64,000 nt of DNA from Dryococelus australis. Lineage: Eukaryota; Arthropoda; Insecta; Phasmatodea; Phasmatidae. The translations under genes and the position numbers were made by a program. The stretch covers positions 217,700,712 through 217,764,711 of the forward strand of contig CM056997.1 of NCBI GenBank assembly GCA_029891345.1, read 5' to 3'. Numbering within the stretch: position 1 is the stretch's first letter; each line of letters begins with the position of its first letter. Under the pieces are notes generated by a model. It saw only the letters and a program-made list of their open reading frames with translations, had not been told where the DNA came from and ran no database searches. Below, piece after piece: positions 47,680-60,650 of the stretch.

Positions 47680-48125
47680 GTTCCACCTCAGATGTGGCCA
47701 GATCCCACCAGTCCGCAATGTTCTAGAGTTCTCCGATCGCCCTCCTGCACAGTAGCATTCACTCGTCAGATATCGAGCCCTCTCGTCCATTCACACCACA
47801 AACACCTCGTGCGACGCAATATCGCCATCTCCCGTCGTCGTCTGTCCTCTTCACTGATGTCCCTCGCCGCACTCAGCCGGAAGGCTTCTACCAACATATT
47901 TATAGAGTCGTAGGCCATCGCCCAGAAATTTCTCTAAATGCTGCATTGCACCGAGCGTCCTTGTTTCCAGAATGTTCTTTCTCATCATCTAAACTCGTCG
48001 GCTTCTCCAGCAGCGAGCGGGTCTGCCTGAGGGAGTGGGGAAGGTCGAGGTTGGTCACCCTCCTTTCTCTGCTCACAGAGACGTACTGCGCATGGAGCTC
48101 GCACCTGTGCATCAGTCGGCGCGTA
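47680..48125 (-). other. CpG-rich island, possible host exon on the minus strand
   Basis: Single-copy and CpG-rich in AT-rich DNA. The minus strand has two overlapping stretches that look protein-like in different frames: one of about 86 codons including RRVTNLDLPHSLRQTRSLLE, and one of 55 codons at 47766-47933 including MLVEAFRLSAARDISEEDRR and then further Arg/Glu-rich sequence. Neither matches a family I know, and they cannot both be coding in one exon. The island could also be a promoter. No gene is claimed. Confidence 0.3.
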
Positions 48126-48129
48126 ACAG

Positions 48130-49915
48130 TATATTCTTTGAGAGAGTATGAAATTTATTCTTTATCGAATACTTATGATGACGTGATCTACAATGCATCA
48201 TTTTTCTATCGTGATTTCTCGCTAAGCAACATGACTATCATTGTTATGTGCACGTTTACGATAGCCATCGAGAAATGACTTTCCTTTGTCAGACTCGTGT
48301 AATTAAAATTATTGCTACTCTAAATCGGAACGTGTGAGACTATACTGGAGACGAATCCTTGTCGATATCGCGTCATTCAATCAGGCATGTTAGATGGAGG
48401 TACCGAGCTTCGAAAATTGTATTTTCGCAAAGATTTATACACTAATACTTTTTCAACTTATTTAATAGGAATGAATATGTAAGCAATATCCCTCGACAAT
48501 AGTCAGAAACGTGGTGTCGTTGGTCAAAATTCGACAAGAATTCAGTAATCAATCACTGCGTAGGCACGGACGGATCAGACGTCGACCATATCAACACGGC
48601 AACTTTTGGCAGCACGACCGTGCTCCTCAGACCAAATACCCACAAAAAAAATAGTTGTAACAAAAGCTGACCATTTGGTTGCCGTAGAGCATAGGGTGTA
48701 GTATTCGCCCACGCGTAGTTTTGCAGTTATTTAACCCTCTTAGTGCTAGTTAGCAAGATTCCAGTCTGTTTATTTCTTATATATATATATGAATGATTAC
48801 TTATGTAGTAATAATAGTGTATTTTACATCTGAAACCAAATATTTTGCCGATTTGCAATATAATTCATAATGTTAGGGTTCGTCTCCTTGCATCAGGTAA
48901 TGAACGAATTCACGAGAACAATCGTTGAGAAATCCAAAGTAATTAAATGTCACAGCAAACTGAGGACTTTTGAAATCCCTGTTTGAGACCTGCTTGCATG
49001 CACGATATGTATTATTCCGCTATGTTCAATACTAACACGGCCAAAAGCCTGATCACTATATTACTACGACAGTCAAATGAAACTGAATATAGCTATTATA
49101 AAGGTAAATAATTTACGTAGTTGCTATTTCTTAAACTTGGATGCATAAAAAAAAAATTGGAATCAAGAGAAATAAATTCAGATTTAACGAAAAATTTTAT
49201 GGCAATGTTAAGACGTGGAACTTCATTCCCTCCGTCATTAACAACTTTGTACACGTATGGAAGGTGACATTACTCAAAGGTTGATTTTTAAAAAGCTCAC
49301 TTTACCGTGAACAGCCTTAAGCAACATATCATTTTGGCTGCAACTAGGGATCATATTATTGCCATAAAACTCCTAAATTTTTTGATGAATACAAATATCA
49401 CGATTAAACATTGCTGCGGCAGAATTAATTTGTTGGTAACATGAAATATTTTATGCCACCCATGCTGACAAATATTTAGTATTAATAAATAAATCATGTT
49501 ATCATCGTCACAAATTTTTTTCTATGTAGGAGTGAGGATCGTCTGGAAACACCTTAAGGAGTAAGCTTCAGAAAGTTGGTTACGGATAACTAACGGAAAA
49601 AGTCAGATCACTGGAAAGTCTGTGAGATTCGTGGAGGAGGACTATATGTATTACCGCACAGCTGCAGGGCAAGGGAGATAACGAACGAGGGAGACGCGAA
49701 ATGCCTTGGGTTGCCGTATTTCGTGCAAATAAACGGTGGAACAACAGCAGACCTCTCATGAATCGCCTGGATACGTGTTTGTATCATTGTATCATAGTTA
49801 TAAGAGCGCCTTTACAAGGTCTGCTTTATTTGTTCTTTCTGTTTAATGCATAGTCTTTCATAGCAAGAAGCGGATGTAATCCATTGATGAAATAACATGA
49901 ATATCTTAAGTAGTA
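48130..49915. other. Mostly AT-rich stretch with one element end
   Basis: TTTACCGTGAACAG at about 49302-49315 is the right end of an element related to 31646-32045. Its left end was not found. Otherwise nothing is recognised. Confidence 0.4.
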
Positions 49916-49918
49916 TGG

Positions 49919-51250
49919 GCGTAGGAATTCTACTGCACACTTATTAATCGGATTATTGATTTGATATCACATTGGCTGATTCAATTAATCCGGTAATAAA
50001 TCCATAAATAATCTGATCAAAATTTGGATTATTGTTAATCCGCTAATCATAATCCTATAAAATTAACAGAATTAAATTTAAATTGATTATTTAAAAAAAA
50101 ATTAAAATTAATTTCTTTTTGCATTAAAAAAATATCATAAATATTTTTGGTGGTAGTTGATAAGTGTGATAAGAGTTCTTCATTTAATTTTTTTGTTGTA
50201 GAGCAGCACCATCGATATTCAGCCTTGGACATCTTGCATTATACTGAGGTGTGATGTGTTGGGGAAGGAGTATATATGTATTGTGTAATACTCAATAATG
50301 GTATTGAGGAGGGGGCATAGGAGTTCCTCCCCTTTTACAGTCTGGCAGCCAACTGATGGATAAGACACGTCTGCTTCGACTGGCGTCTGATTGCAAATTG
50401 AGGATATTTCAGAAATAAGTATTTGGAAATAATGAAGTATGGTAATTTATTGAAAATTAATACAGTTTGAAGAAATCCACAACTGCAGTTTGCTAACCCA
50501 TCCTGTATGCTACGAATAAAATTTATGACAAACAACAGAGACTCGTACGATGCACACAACATATTCACTCCTCGACAAACAGAACATATTGAATAACAAA
50601 TGAAGTAAAGTAATGTAACAAGTAACTAATGACTATTCTTAAAGATTCTTAATGTATTGACTGAGGGATAAGATACATGCAGCGATATATGAATGTGGAC
50701 AGTATTATGTGAAAGGGCAGAAATGCATCATTCGAGAATTGTAATAAAGGAATAATTAAAATAACGAAGTACCAAACATTACGTTTTATAGAACACGTCA
50801 CAAATAAATGAAAAGGAGTTACCCCAGCTGCAATGCAAACAAGTTGTGATGACGGGAACGTTAAAAAAAATCCTGATCACTGCTCAAATAGCACATATTT
50901 TATTAATTAAATGCAAAATACCATAAAAAATTATGCCAAGTCCAGACGAATGACAGCCAACAGAGCCTATTTCCACGTGAAAAGTCAATTACTGCCCCAG
51001 AAATCGTAGTGTTATAAAGAAAGCAAACAAGGAACGACTTACTAGAATTATATCTACAACGAACCAAGAAGGTCTTGTATTTCCCTACGAATCAAGGTGT
51101 TATAAATTGAGTTATTAAAAGTGTTCACTTTTAAAATAGGTAAAATTACTAATGAACTGATTGAATACATAAAGTCATTCAATACAAGAACGATGTATCC
51201 TACAACGACATAATTAACAAAGTTGAGTTATGAAAAACATACTGAAAATT
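49919..51250 (+). repeat. Left inverted arm of the 6.1-kb element
   Basis: Shares with the right arm TGAGGTGTGATGTGT, GAGGAGGGGGCATAGGAGTT, CCAAACATTACGTTTTATA, GCCAAGTCCAGAC and AACGATGTATCCTACAACG, in order. The outermost 150 bp are crowded with TTAATCC and GGATTA words. Confidence 0.9.
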
Positions 51251-54200
51251 ATTTATCCCAGCTTAAGAATGGCGCACAAATTAATTCAAAACAACGGATT
51301 ATATTTCCAATAGAAGCTATTCACAATAGCATACTAAACACACACATACCATACCCTAATCAGCTCTCAGTTATACAACGTAACATTTTAACCATATACA
51401 ACGTTATTTTACAATTGCATATAATTTGATACGCAATGATAAACCACTTAAACACAATTACATGGAACGTTTGAAAGAAATGTTAACCACAGCAAAGAAA
51501 TATTAGCTTTAAATTAAATCATGCAAACAATCACAAAAATGAACAACTTACCCCATTTCCACACATTCCCCAGAAAAAACCAAATATTTAATAATAATTA
51601 ACTCACAAACGACATCCCCAAACATAGTTTAGCGCTCCATATAAGTTTCCCTAGTGCGAGAAGAAGTATTAAAAATAATTTTAACACAACTTCCATGGAA
51701 CTCTCGCGAGGCCATCTTCGGGATTCACACTCAGGTTTCCTGAAAAAAAAAAAAAAAAAAAAAAATCACACAAGTTCTGTCGAAAGCTTAACGCAGTGAA
51801 AGTTCACCAAGTCTTGTGGGGCATAGCGATCACTTTATACAATCGTAAAAGAATTTCAGAAACGGAATTCACACAAACGTTTTCTGATATCAGACATTTT
51901 ATAAACTATTCCATAAATATTACGAAGGGTAGTTTATGAAAGGACAGCTATGTTCCATCTCCGAAGCTCTCCAGCCACTTTCCAAGAGAAGGACTGTCGA
52001 GAAACTAATATGCTTTCGCTAGGGTGCAGGCGAGCGGGCGAGTAGGCTTGGAAGGTCCTGTTAGCCATCCCCCACCCTCACTCTGCCCTTCTCCAACCCG
52101 CTTCATTGTTCGATGGAACAAGGATGCTACTGGAGGAGCGTTGACCCCTGTCCTTTATCATGAGAACTATTGCGAAAACTTCGCAGCCCCAGAGTCTTAC
52201 CAATTTTTTAACGTTGCTGCCAACAAATATATTTTAACACTTCCAACTCAAAAAAATTTTCCCTTATAATGAAGAATTAAGTTTCAAATGACTTTAATCA
52301 ACAAAGTTCCAAGAAATTATATACCATTTCCAAGAAATTAATCCCAATATTAATTTTTAATCAGCAAAAATATATCGAGTTTCCAGGTAATGTAATATTA
52401 GAAACAAATAAATATAACAAATCACATCCAAAATGGCTTTAAGCAGTAAAATTCTGGGATATACATCTACAAACTTAACATACAATTTGATAAAATATTA
52501 CGAGATCAACTGCTCACACTAATCGCTTCTCGAAACCCCGCTGTCCAAACGTGCACATTGTGTTTTAAGTATATGTCAGCTATTTGAAATGTTTAATAAT
52601 TACTGTAACATTAAAAAGTAATATTCAAGAACTGTTTTCCAACCGGCAAAGAGTGTAGCTTTAAGTAATGTTGCCACGCTGAGATAATGTTAAAGTCGCA
52701 TTTTGTTACATAAGTTGTATATTTGTCAAACAGCAGTAATACGAAGGAAGACACGTTAAACAAACATACGATCAAGAGTGCGTGAATGTTTTTAATGCAA
52801 TATTAGTTTATGGGTGAAGCAAAATGTTGTTAAAACTCGACATTCATTTGCAATTATGGTTACTTCCTAAAGTATTTATAATTACATTCGCATTACATGT
52901 GTACCCATTGCTCCTAGAGGAGTTAGGGGCGGACGAAGATATTGTTATTGATTTACCATGTGATAAAAACTGTTCGTATGCTACACCATAATTCTTCAAT
53001 GATTCGAGTATACCTCATTACAGAAGGGATTGTGTTATGCGAAGGTGGCAACAGATAATGTAAATTGCTGGTGATAATCATCCCGAACTACCAATGGACG
53101 ATCTCGGAGTTGATGAAGTTGATTCTGAAGCAACAATGGCTATCCTAAAAGCAAATTGTGATACCATAGTGCAATTAAATGTCATGTAGCATTAATTGAA
53201 ACAGTCTAACCTTGATTTGTTAAGTGCAAGGCTTTGAATATCATTGCGAAAAGTCCTTTTTTGTAAAATAAGTGGCTATATTGTATGCTAATGACGATAA
53301 TGACTTTAAAGTATTAAGCTTTAAATCATCCGAGTCGTGGTCTGTCCAAACCCTGAGGTGAAAATGATGTTTAGCTATGAAACATACGAAGTACATGATT
53401 TGAAATGGGATTTGGGTGTTTTATAATATCAAGACATATTCCAACACATAAATGATACACTCCTCGAAGACTATTCTGTATACATACTGGGGGAAAATGC
53501 AAAAGGAACTTATGAAGATTTTAACTAATACAGATGTTATAAACATTAGAAGATATTACGAATGGCCAAGTATCAATTTACTTGTACAACGTTATAATAA
53601 TCATCCATGTTCGAACGAAATGTTTTGATCACAGTGTAAAAGCGAAGTTTTAATGGAATATATGTAACAGCACACCTGGTATGTTTAATAGGATCTGTTT
53701 GTTACCACTTAGGTTGAGAAAAAGCTATGAATATCAGAATATTTACAATAATTCTTACTTCAGTTCACACACATCATTGAAATGTAATGGTTCGACCCTG
53801 CAAGGTCTTACAAAAGCATAGTATGTGGTTACAGGAAGGTGTGTTTCCAACCTAACTACAATACACCAAACCAAATACATCTCTGCAATGGGGAAGAGCA
53901 TTGGAGTTTCTCTCAAACTAGTGTGGAATATACGTATGGAGAATAGAGTTTGTGTGATGAAGACGGATGTCCTGTATTAAACATGCCACCTGATACGGAA
54001 CTCCCAGGTACTTCAAACAAACTACGGTTTCGTTTTTTTTTTATGTGAATAAATGAGAGTATATACTCCATTTACACTATTTAACTTTGTATGAATGTAA
54101 ACGATGAAGTATTTCTGAATGACGAAGTGACTGTTTATTTCTTTCTTTACAAGATACTAACATGATTTGAAAACCTAAGAGAATGGAATATCACTGAGAT

Positions 54201-54660
54201 GAAAAGACTGCGGGATCTAAAGAAATCCTGAGAAAACCTGCAACGCTTTGGTAAGAGGTGAACTACATTTACATAAGATTTATATATTGACTGGTAAGAA
54301 AAGAACCTGGTGTTTTGTTAATGGACAGGGTGAGCTTTGTCTGTTAACAAACTAAACTAATATGAAACACTTTACAAGAAAAAGAAACATATAATTATCA
54401 ATCACTAGATAAAATATACTTTTTTCAACAATAAAAAATATTATATACAAGAGTAACTACATCTGTGAGTCATCATGAGGATGTCTGCTGCTACATCTGG
54501 TCTTAAACATTCTTTGTACAAACTCCGAAAACCTAAAGACATTTAAGGTTATAGAGTTCAGAGCTGATGAGGGTGCTGTATGTGTATGTCTATTACGCTA
54601 TTTTCATTAGTTTCCGTTGGAAATATAAACCGATATTTTGAATTTGTGCTCCATTCATAA
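51250..54660 (+). pseudogene. Decayed interior of the 6.1-kb element, unidentified
   Basis: Plus-strand stretches such as SLCDEDGCPVLNMPPDTELP (about 53947-54010) and EHWSFSQTSVEYTYG just before it have the balanced composition of real protein and suggest an extracellular or envelope-type Cys-rich protein. Further protein-like stretches lie at about 52930-53190 and 54090-54250. The gene identity is unknown. The whole is broken in many places and old. Confidence 0.4.
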
Positions 54661-55996
54661 GCAGGGATAAAAAAAATTCATTGTGTTTTTCATAACTCAC
54701 CTTTGTAATTACTTTGTTGTAAGATACATCGTTCTTGTGCTCTACGACTCTATGTATTCAATCAGTTCGTTAGTAAGTTTACCTATTTTGAATGTGTGTG
54801 GTTTTAATAACTCATTGATTTATAACACGTAAAGTGGTAGGGAAGTACGATAACTTTTTGGCTTCATTGTAGATATAATTCTAGTATGTCGTTCCTTGTT
54901 TGATTTCTTTATAACGCCACATTTGCTAGGATGGTAATTGACTTTTAACATGGAAATAGGCTCTGTTGGCTGTAATTTGTCTGGACTTGGCATAATTATT
55001 TTATGTTCTCTTGCATTTAATTAATTAAATATGTGCTATTCGAGCAGTGATCAGGATTTTTTTTTAATGTTCATGTCATTACAACTTGATTACATCGCAG
55101 CTGGGGTAAGTCCTTTTCATTTATTTGTGACATGTTCTATAAAACGTAATGTTTGGTACTTCGTTTTTAAAACAATTCATTTATTACAATTCTCCAACTA
55201 TGCATTCCCTCAGTTTCACATAATACAGTCCACATTCAGATATCACTGCATGTGTAATTTCCCTCAGTCATTACACTACGAATATTTAAGAATAGTCTTT
55301 TGTTACGTCACTTTTAATCATTTGTAATTCAATATATGTTTGTGGAGGATTGAATATGTTGCGTTCATCGTATAAGTCTCTGTTGTGTGTCATAATTTAT
55401 ATTCCTATTATACAGGATAGGTTGGTGAACTGCTATTCTGGATTTCAGCATAAATAGTATACATTATCAATAAATTGCCAAAACTCTTTATTTCCAAATA
55501 TGCATTTCCGACATAACCTCAGTCTACAATCAGAAGCCGGCCAAAGCAGGTGTGTCTTATCCGTCAGTACCCGCCAGATGACCAAATGGGAGGAACTCCT
55601 ATGCCCCCTCCTCAATACCATTATTGAATTTTACACAATTCATTTATACCTGTTCCCCGACACATCACACCTCAGTAAAATGCAAGACGTCCAAGGGTGA
55701 ACATCGACGCTGCCACTCTGCGACAAAAAAAATTAAGGACCCTTTTCACACATACCAAATGTTTTCAATCACATAAAAATATTTTTAATAATTGAAAAAC
55801 GGACTAAAAGGATTTAAAATTTTAATTTTTTAAATCCATGATTCAAACTTCATACAATTAATTTTATTGGATTAATATTAGCAGATTAACGATCGCCCAA
55901 AATTTTGATAGGATTAATTACCTGATTAATTGGGCCAATCAATTTGATATCAAAACTTTAATCCGCATAATCAAAAGTGCAGTAGAATTCCTACGC
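54660..55996 (-). repeat. Right inverted arm of the 6.1-kb element
   Basis: Reverse complement of the left arm. Open frames of 66-98 codons inside it arise in the inverted copy of non-coding sequence and are not called. Confidence 0.9.
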
Positions 55997-56039
55997 TTAC
56001 AATTCTTACAATCTCGCTACTTCTCGCCACTTGTTGAAC

Positions 56040-56335
56040 AAAGTTCATTCACGGTTACTTATCAATTCTGCGAAGCCCTGCTGAAGTTATACTTTCAAGC
56101 TCTTTCTAAGCCTCATGCAATCAAAGCTTAACTGAGTATAGATAATTGCATGAAAGGGACAAGGTGCCGCATTTGTGTGCACACAGTTAAATAATATTTT
56201 GCATGTAAACTATTTCTCACGTGGCATATCCAACACAAAAATTTCCCCACTCTTTAATTTTTATTAATAATAATATATTTATTATAACTTATGTAAGTTC
56301 TGCTTAATTAAAAATGTGATACTTTTATATTAAGA
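56040..56335 (+). repeat. Repeat shared with 35340-35625
   Basis: Collinear in the same orientation (see that entry). It begins 44 bp after the right end of the 6.1-kb element. Confidence 0.6.
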
Positions 56336-56571
56336 GTGTGTGAAGAGATTTGGGCGGCCCTTAACAGCGAGGTCTTGAGAGCCGATAAGGATTATTAAAA
56401 TGATTATGGAACGTAGCCTGAATGAAGAGGAAGGTGGAAAAGGGAAATCCCCGAGAATACCCGCCGACGAATGGCATCGTCCGGCACGATTGCCACTTCC
56501 GAAAATCCTGTGATCCGGCCGGGGCCTTGGTGGATGGCGAGCGTGCTGACCGCTCAGCCACCGCGGTCCCA
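56336..56571 (-). mobile_element. tRNA-derived SINE
   Basis: On the minus strand it starts GGGACCGCGGTGGCTGAGCG (A-box TGGCTGAGCGG), then CACGCTCGCCATCCACCAAG. The B-box region (GGCCGGATCACAGG) has decayed. The body has GGCGGGTATTCTCGGGGA and CTCAAGACCTCGCTGTTAAG, shared with the 35-kb SINE. Short frames inside are by-products. Confidence 0.8.
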
Positions 56572-56579
56572 CAAATAAT

Positions 56580-57320
56580 GTGAAATTACTGTAAATAGAC
56601 TAAAGCGTCATCGGGGCAGTCGGACCGATAGTGGAACCCACGCAGTATTGACAACAGATTATTAAAAAAGCCCTCTACATCGCACATAAAAATAGCCTTC
56701 TTTTGTTTTAAAGATTATTGAAATTCAAAATCATGCAATCACATAAAATACAATTATAACATTTCTAATCAAACACCAAATGCTTATAAAATCAATAAAT
56801 TTAAATTAAAAAGAAATTTTTCTAGAAATATTTCCTTTAAAATGTGGTTTGCTATAAAACATCTGGGTTAATTTCTGCATCCTCACAAGAGATGGAAACA
56901 ACTCGTCGCTATTTTATTAACTGAATGTTATTTACCAAGTTTTTTCTCACACTGAAGTAAAAAAGGGAAGATTTCTCGCTACGGAAATAAATATATTTAA
57001 GCAGGTAAAGTGAACATTTAAAAGAAAGATAGATTTAGCCGGATAAAAGCCAAATTGGCAGCACTGAAATTCGTGTGCTCCCCAGTGAATATACATCTGC
57101 TGCAGGTTGGGAAGAATAATGTTAAAAGTTTGGAAACTAAAAACTTTCGCTTCTAGCTACTGTACGAGCTAGTGACGGCAATGTACAAGATTTCGTTTGT
57201 TCCCAATATTAAAAAAATTATAATTGTAAATATCATAAATTAAATATAAAACAACTTCTTACCTATATACAATATTTCTCTTTTATTTTTCACGTAGCAG
57301 AAAATATTAATTAAATGTTA
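56580..57320. other. AT-rich stretch, nothing recognised
   Basis: No supported feature. Confidence 0.5.
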
Positions 57321-57324
57321 CCAT

Positions 57325-57790
57325 TTGGTACACTGCGGACCTAGTGACGAGAATTTCCCACATGCCAGAATGTCCCATGAAAACTCACGTGTTGTTCTTA
57401 ACCTTAGTAGAATAAACCCTGCCGCTGCGCCGTTCTCGAGTGCTGCTACCTCGCGGGTGAGGTCGGAAGTTCGGCGTGCTGCCACGCTGCCGGCGGCCAG
57501 AAGGTGCTCCAGGCATGAGAAGAGGGTCTTGGAGGGGCGAACCACTGTGCGGAGCGCCATTAGTCTCAGTGGGGCGATGTAATTACCACTGGCGCAGGCG
57601 TGATTAATAGGCCACTTGCTCTCTGTAGTCCGGCTGACTTGTGTTTGATGAGGGTGGCAGGGGGAAGGAACTGGCCATTGTTTGCGAGTGAGGCTAGAGG
57701 CAGAGGGGTGGTCGAATTAAGGAACTATCCCGCTGTGTTAAGGAGGTGGGTGGGATGGCACAGCTATTTCCAGCAATGACTGTCTCACGG
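57325..57790. other. CpG-rich, apparently single-copy island
   Basis: CpG-rich sequence such as CTGCCGCTGCGCCGTTCTCG (57420-57439), with frames of 80-85 codons on both strands that overlap completely. The minus strand one (MALRTVVRPSKTLFSCLEHL onward) looks slightly more protein-like, but no domain is recognised. A regulatory element with TAATTA and GATTAATAGG sites (57580-57611) is as likely as an exon. Confidence 0.4.
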
Positions 57791-57794
57791 AGTG

Positions 57795-59600
57795 GTTTCG
57801 CATATTTTATTTTACGTTTCTTATCGAGTAACGACTTCTTGCAGCTTCTCTTCCGCTCCACTGTTCGTGTACCAATTTCCTGGTACTGCATTGTCGACCA
57901 TGATGTGTACAACATTTTTATCCTCAACATGTACAGATTATTTATTTGAGCAATTTATTGATTGACTGTGCCGACAGCTAAACATAATCTTATGAATGAA
58001 AAGAATAACCTAAAGCCAAACAAATTCCAGAAAATTATCAACAAAAACGCTAGTCAATAAAACATGAACCAACCAGCGAAGCTAAAAACTGGACTGTGAA
58101 AATTATATAACAATGAACACATATTAGAAAAATATTACTTCCTGGTCAGAGTTATGTCATTCATTTTCTGGGATTTCCTTGTTTTTCAGTTTCTTTGTAT
58201 GTTCACAGGCTTATTTTCAACGATGGACACAACCAATTTACATGTTCATAGAAATACTGCATTGCCATTCAATTCTAACTATTGTGTAAAAGTTATGTTT
58301 TCTAACTGGGACACCAGCGTATCTGTGATAGCGCGGCACAAAATTAACTTGACACAATGGCCTAACTTTGTCGCCGAAGAAAACGTTAATGGATCTGTTA
58401 GCTAAGCTATGAGTTAAAAGTTCATCGTAGTGAAAGACACAATTTTTTAATTAGAATTCGCATTCTCGTAATGGATGCCAATATACTGTCCATGTGGTGC
58501 GACGGTCGAGTCAATTGACGATGTCATTGTGTCTTTTACGTCTGCGAGGAGGTAGTCTTACCTTTTTATTTACTTGTATTTGTATGTTTGGCCTTAAACT
58601 CAAAATCAGTAATATTTCTCTCTTCTCATAATAACTTACAACATTATTGCGAACCAGCGGAAAATACTCATTTGAATTTACTAAAATCTTGCGTTTTAAT
58701 ACAGTGACAGAGCTTCAAAGATTAAAATTTAGTTATAATTATTTGCATAATATAATATGTTTCCATGTGTACCAATTCATACAAATTATACGCCAGTTGG
58801 TAACTGATGTATTATATTAATGTTTTCATGTGGTAATCTTAGTTTAGTACTCACAGGGCATATTTGCAGAAAAATACATGGAACTGGCGTCTGAAGTGTC
58901 AAAATACAAACAGGAAAAGTCATGAAGAAATTGGTGATATACCACATTAGCTTTTCTAAACTGATGGTCAATTTGTAACTCATCTCTTATCGCAAAGAAA
59001 GGTGGAGTTTGATAAATATCTGTACCAGCGTCTCCTTAGAAAATAAGGGAAAATTTGATAGACTGAGTTGCAGTATACTCTATTCCATATCACATGTATA
59101 TAATATGTACAATGCAATCTCTATACAAACCAAAAAGTACTACTAGAGTACCGTATTTACTTAACTGTAACAATTTAAGATTTTCTGTGTCATCGGGGAT
59201 TAAATGGAAGTTGGAACAATCTGTTCTGATCAAATATGTTTATATATAGCCAGCTTGTAAGCTACATTGAATAGACCATAGTAAAATAAAGTGTTATTAA
59301 ATCTGAATATCATTAATTCCTTCTTCTTACGTGTCGAATGACAGTTGTTATCTATACAAGGGGATTAAGTAACTGAGGCGCAGTATCTATCTGTGAAGAG
59401 TTGTGTAATTATTAATGCAGGACATAGGATTAATTATTGGACAGTTTGGTTTCGATGGTAACATGGCAAAGAATTTAAACTGGCCGTAGATACTTTCTAA
59501 GGGCATGTTGTAATCGTAGTGGTGTTGGTTGTCAAAGAAATTTTACTGGAAAACATGTGAGGTTTTTAGTTTTGGATATCAGATTATTTTTGGCGCCGGG
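57795..59600. other. AT-rich stretch, nothing recognised
   Basis: Short chance frames only. Confidence 0.5.
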
Positions 59601-59689
59601 AAGATAGATGACGTTCATCGTTGGCTGTGCCGCCGATTATAAACAAATGTTTGTGAGCGGTGAATTCGGATTTATTGTGATTAAGCGAT

Positions 59690-59970
59690 TAAACAAATTA
59701 GACTACTCGCCTCCTTCTTGGCGAATCGTGTTCGATCCCCAGCGGGGTCGCTCACTGATTTACGCGTGTGGGAATCGTGCCGACCGATGCCACTGGTCGG
59801 TTGTTTTTCTTGGACTTCTCCCGTTTCTCCGCCCTTGCATTTCGGCACTCCTCCATATTTACCTCTCTTCACCAAAATCGGATCTCAAGATCTCAATGTT
59901 AACATCAGCACAAATCATTCCACTCCAGTTACCAACTCACCTCCCTCCACTTTATTTCATATCCAGTGGT
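59690..59970 (+). mobile_element. tRNA-derived SINE, 5' end decayed
   Basis: CTCGCCTCCTTCTTGGCGAA is followed by the B-box GTTCGATCCCC (59730-59740), then GTGGGAATCGTGCCGACCG, ACTGGTCGGTTGTTTTTCTT and ATCTCAAGATCTCAATGTTAA. The order matches the SINEs at 35.2 and 56.5 kb. The A-box is not clear. Confidence 0.7.
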
Positions 59971-60334
59971 GACTGAGGCCTCAATTACATATTTTTGCCA
60001 AGCCTTCACTGCTATATAAGTGTTTTGGCGGTGACATTAATGGAGCACAAATCTTAAGGAGAAACTTGTATGGTGCCATGCCATGATGCTAGATGGTGTT
60101 GAATTGGACGGGGTAATGGGCTGCATCATTCATTTTTACAACTGTGTCCAAAGATATGCACTCCATTTCTCCCCATGCGAACCAATTAAGGAAACTCTGC
60201 TAATCATTCATAATATTTCTAGTTGTATAAAATGGCCGATTCTGACCAAATGGGATTAGGGCTGTGGAATGGCTGCCTGCCTACAGTCAATTAAGGTCTC
60301 GTTCATACAAAAAATGCCGGTGTTCGCTCATTCT

Positions 60335-60650
60335 GGAAAAATCCAAAATGTTTCACTGGTGGCCATTTTGGCAGCCAGTGAAGCAGCCCGATGGCAGCCA
60401 ACAAAACTTCGACTTTTGCATTCGGCCATTTTAGCATCCCGTAAAACATAGAATTTCGCTTTTCATACAGCCACGATGGTCATTTTGGCAGCCAGTAAAA
60501 AAATTAATATTATCGACAAAATTGTTTTCCCCAATTAGCACATATGACCATGGCAGACATACTGGCAGCCAGTAGTGCTACGGCCATTGTGGTGCACCAG
60601 CGGCCATTTTGTCGACTATAAGCATCTCGAATGCTCTATTCCGTCTCCAG
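60335..60650 (+). repeat. Degenerate GGCCATTTTGGCAGCCAGT repeats, left part
   Basis: GGCCATTTTGGCAGCCAGT and variants recur five or six times at irregular spacing. The array continues on the far side of the Harbinger element (61615-61695), so the element inserted into it. Confidence 0.8.

Larger units (their letters stand above)
49919..55996 (+). mobile_element. 6.1-kb element with ~1.3-kb inverted repeats, fossil
   Basis: The left arm (49919-about 51250) and right arm (about 54660-55996) are reverse complements over about 1.3 kb. The outer ends are GCGTAGGAATTCTACTGCAC, identical in both. The interior of about 3.4 kb reads on the plus strand as decayed, protein-like sequence with several Cys-rich stretches, and is broken many times. 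I do not recognise the proteins. A virus-derived or large self-replicating element is possible but unproven. A third, more diverged copy of the arm lies at 16510-17790. No target duplication is visible. The internal A run (51743-51765) and the GC-rich patch near 52020-52190 may be later insertions. Confidence 0.7.

Noticed and set aside
55031-55700. 98- and 66-codon frames
   Set aside because: They lie in the right inverted arm and are not preserved in the left arm or in the third copy.
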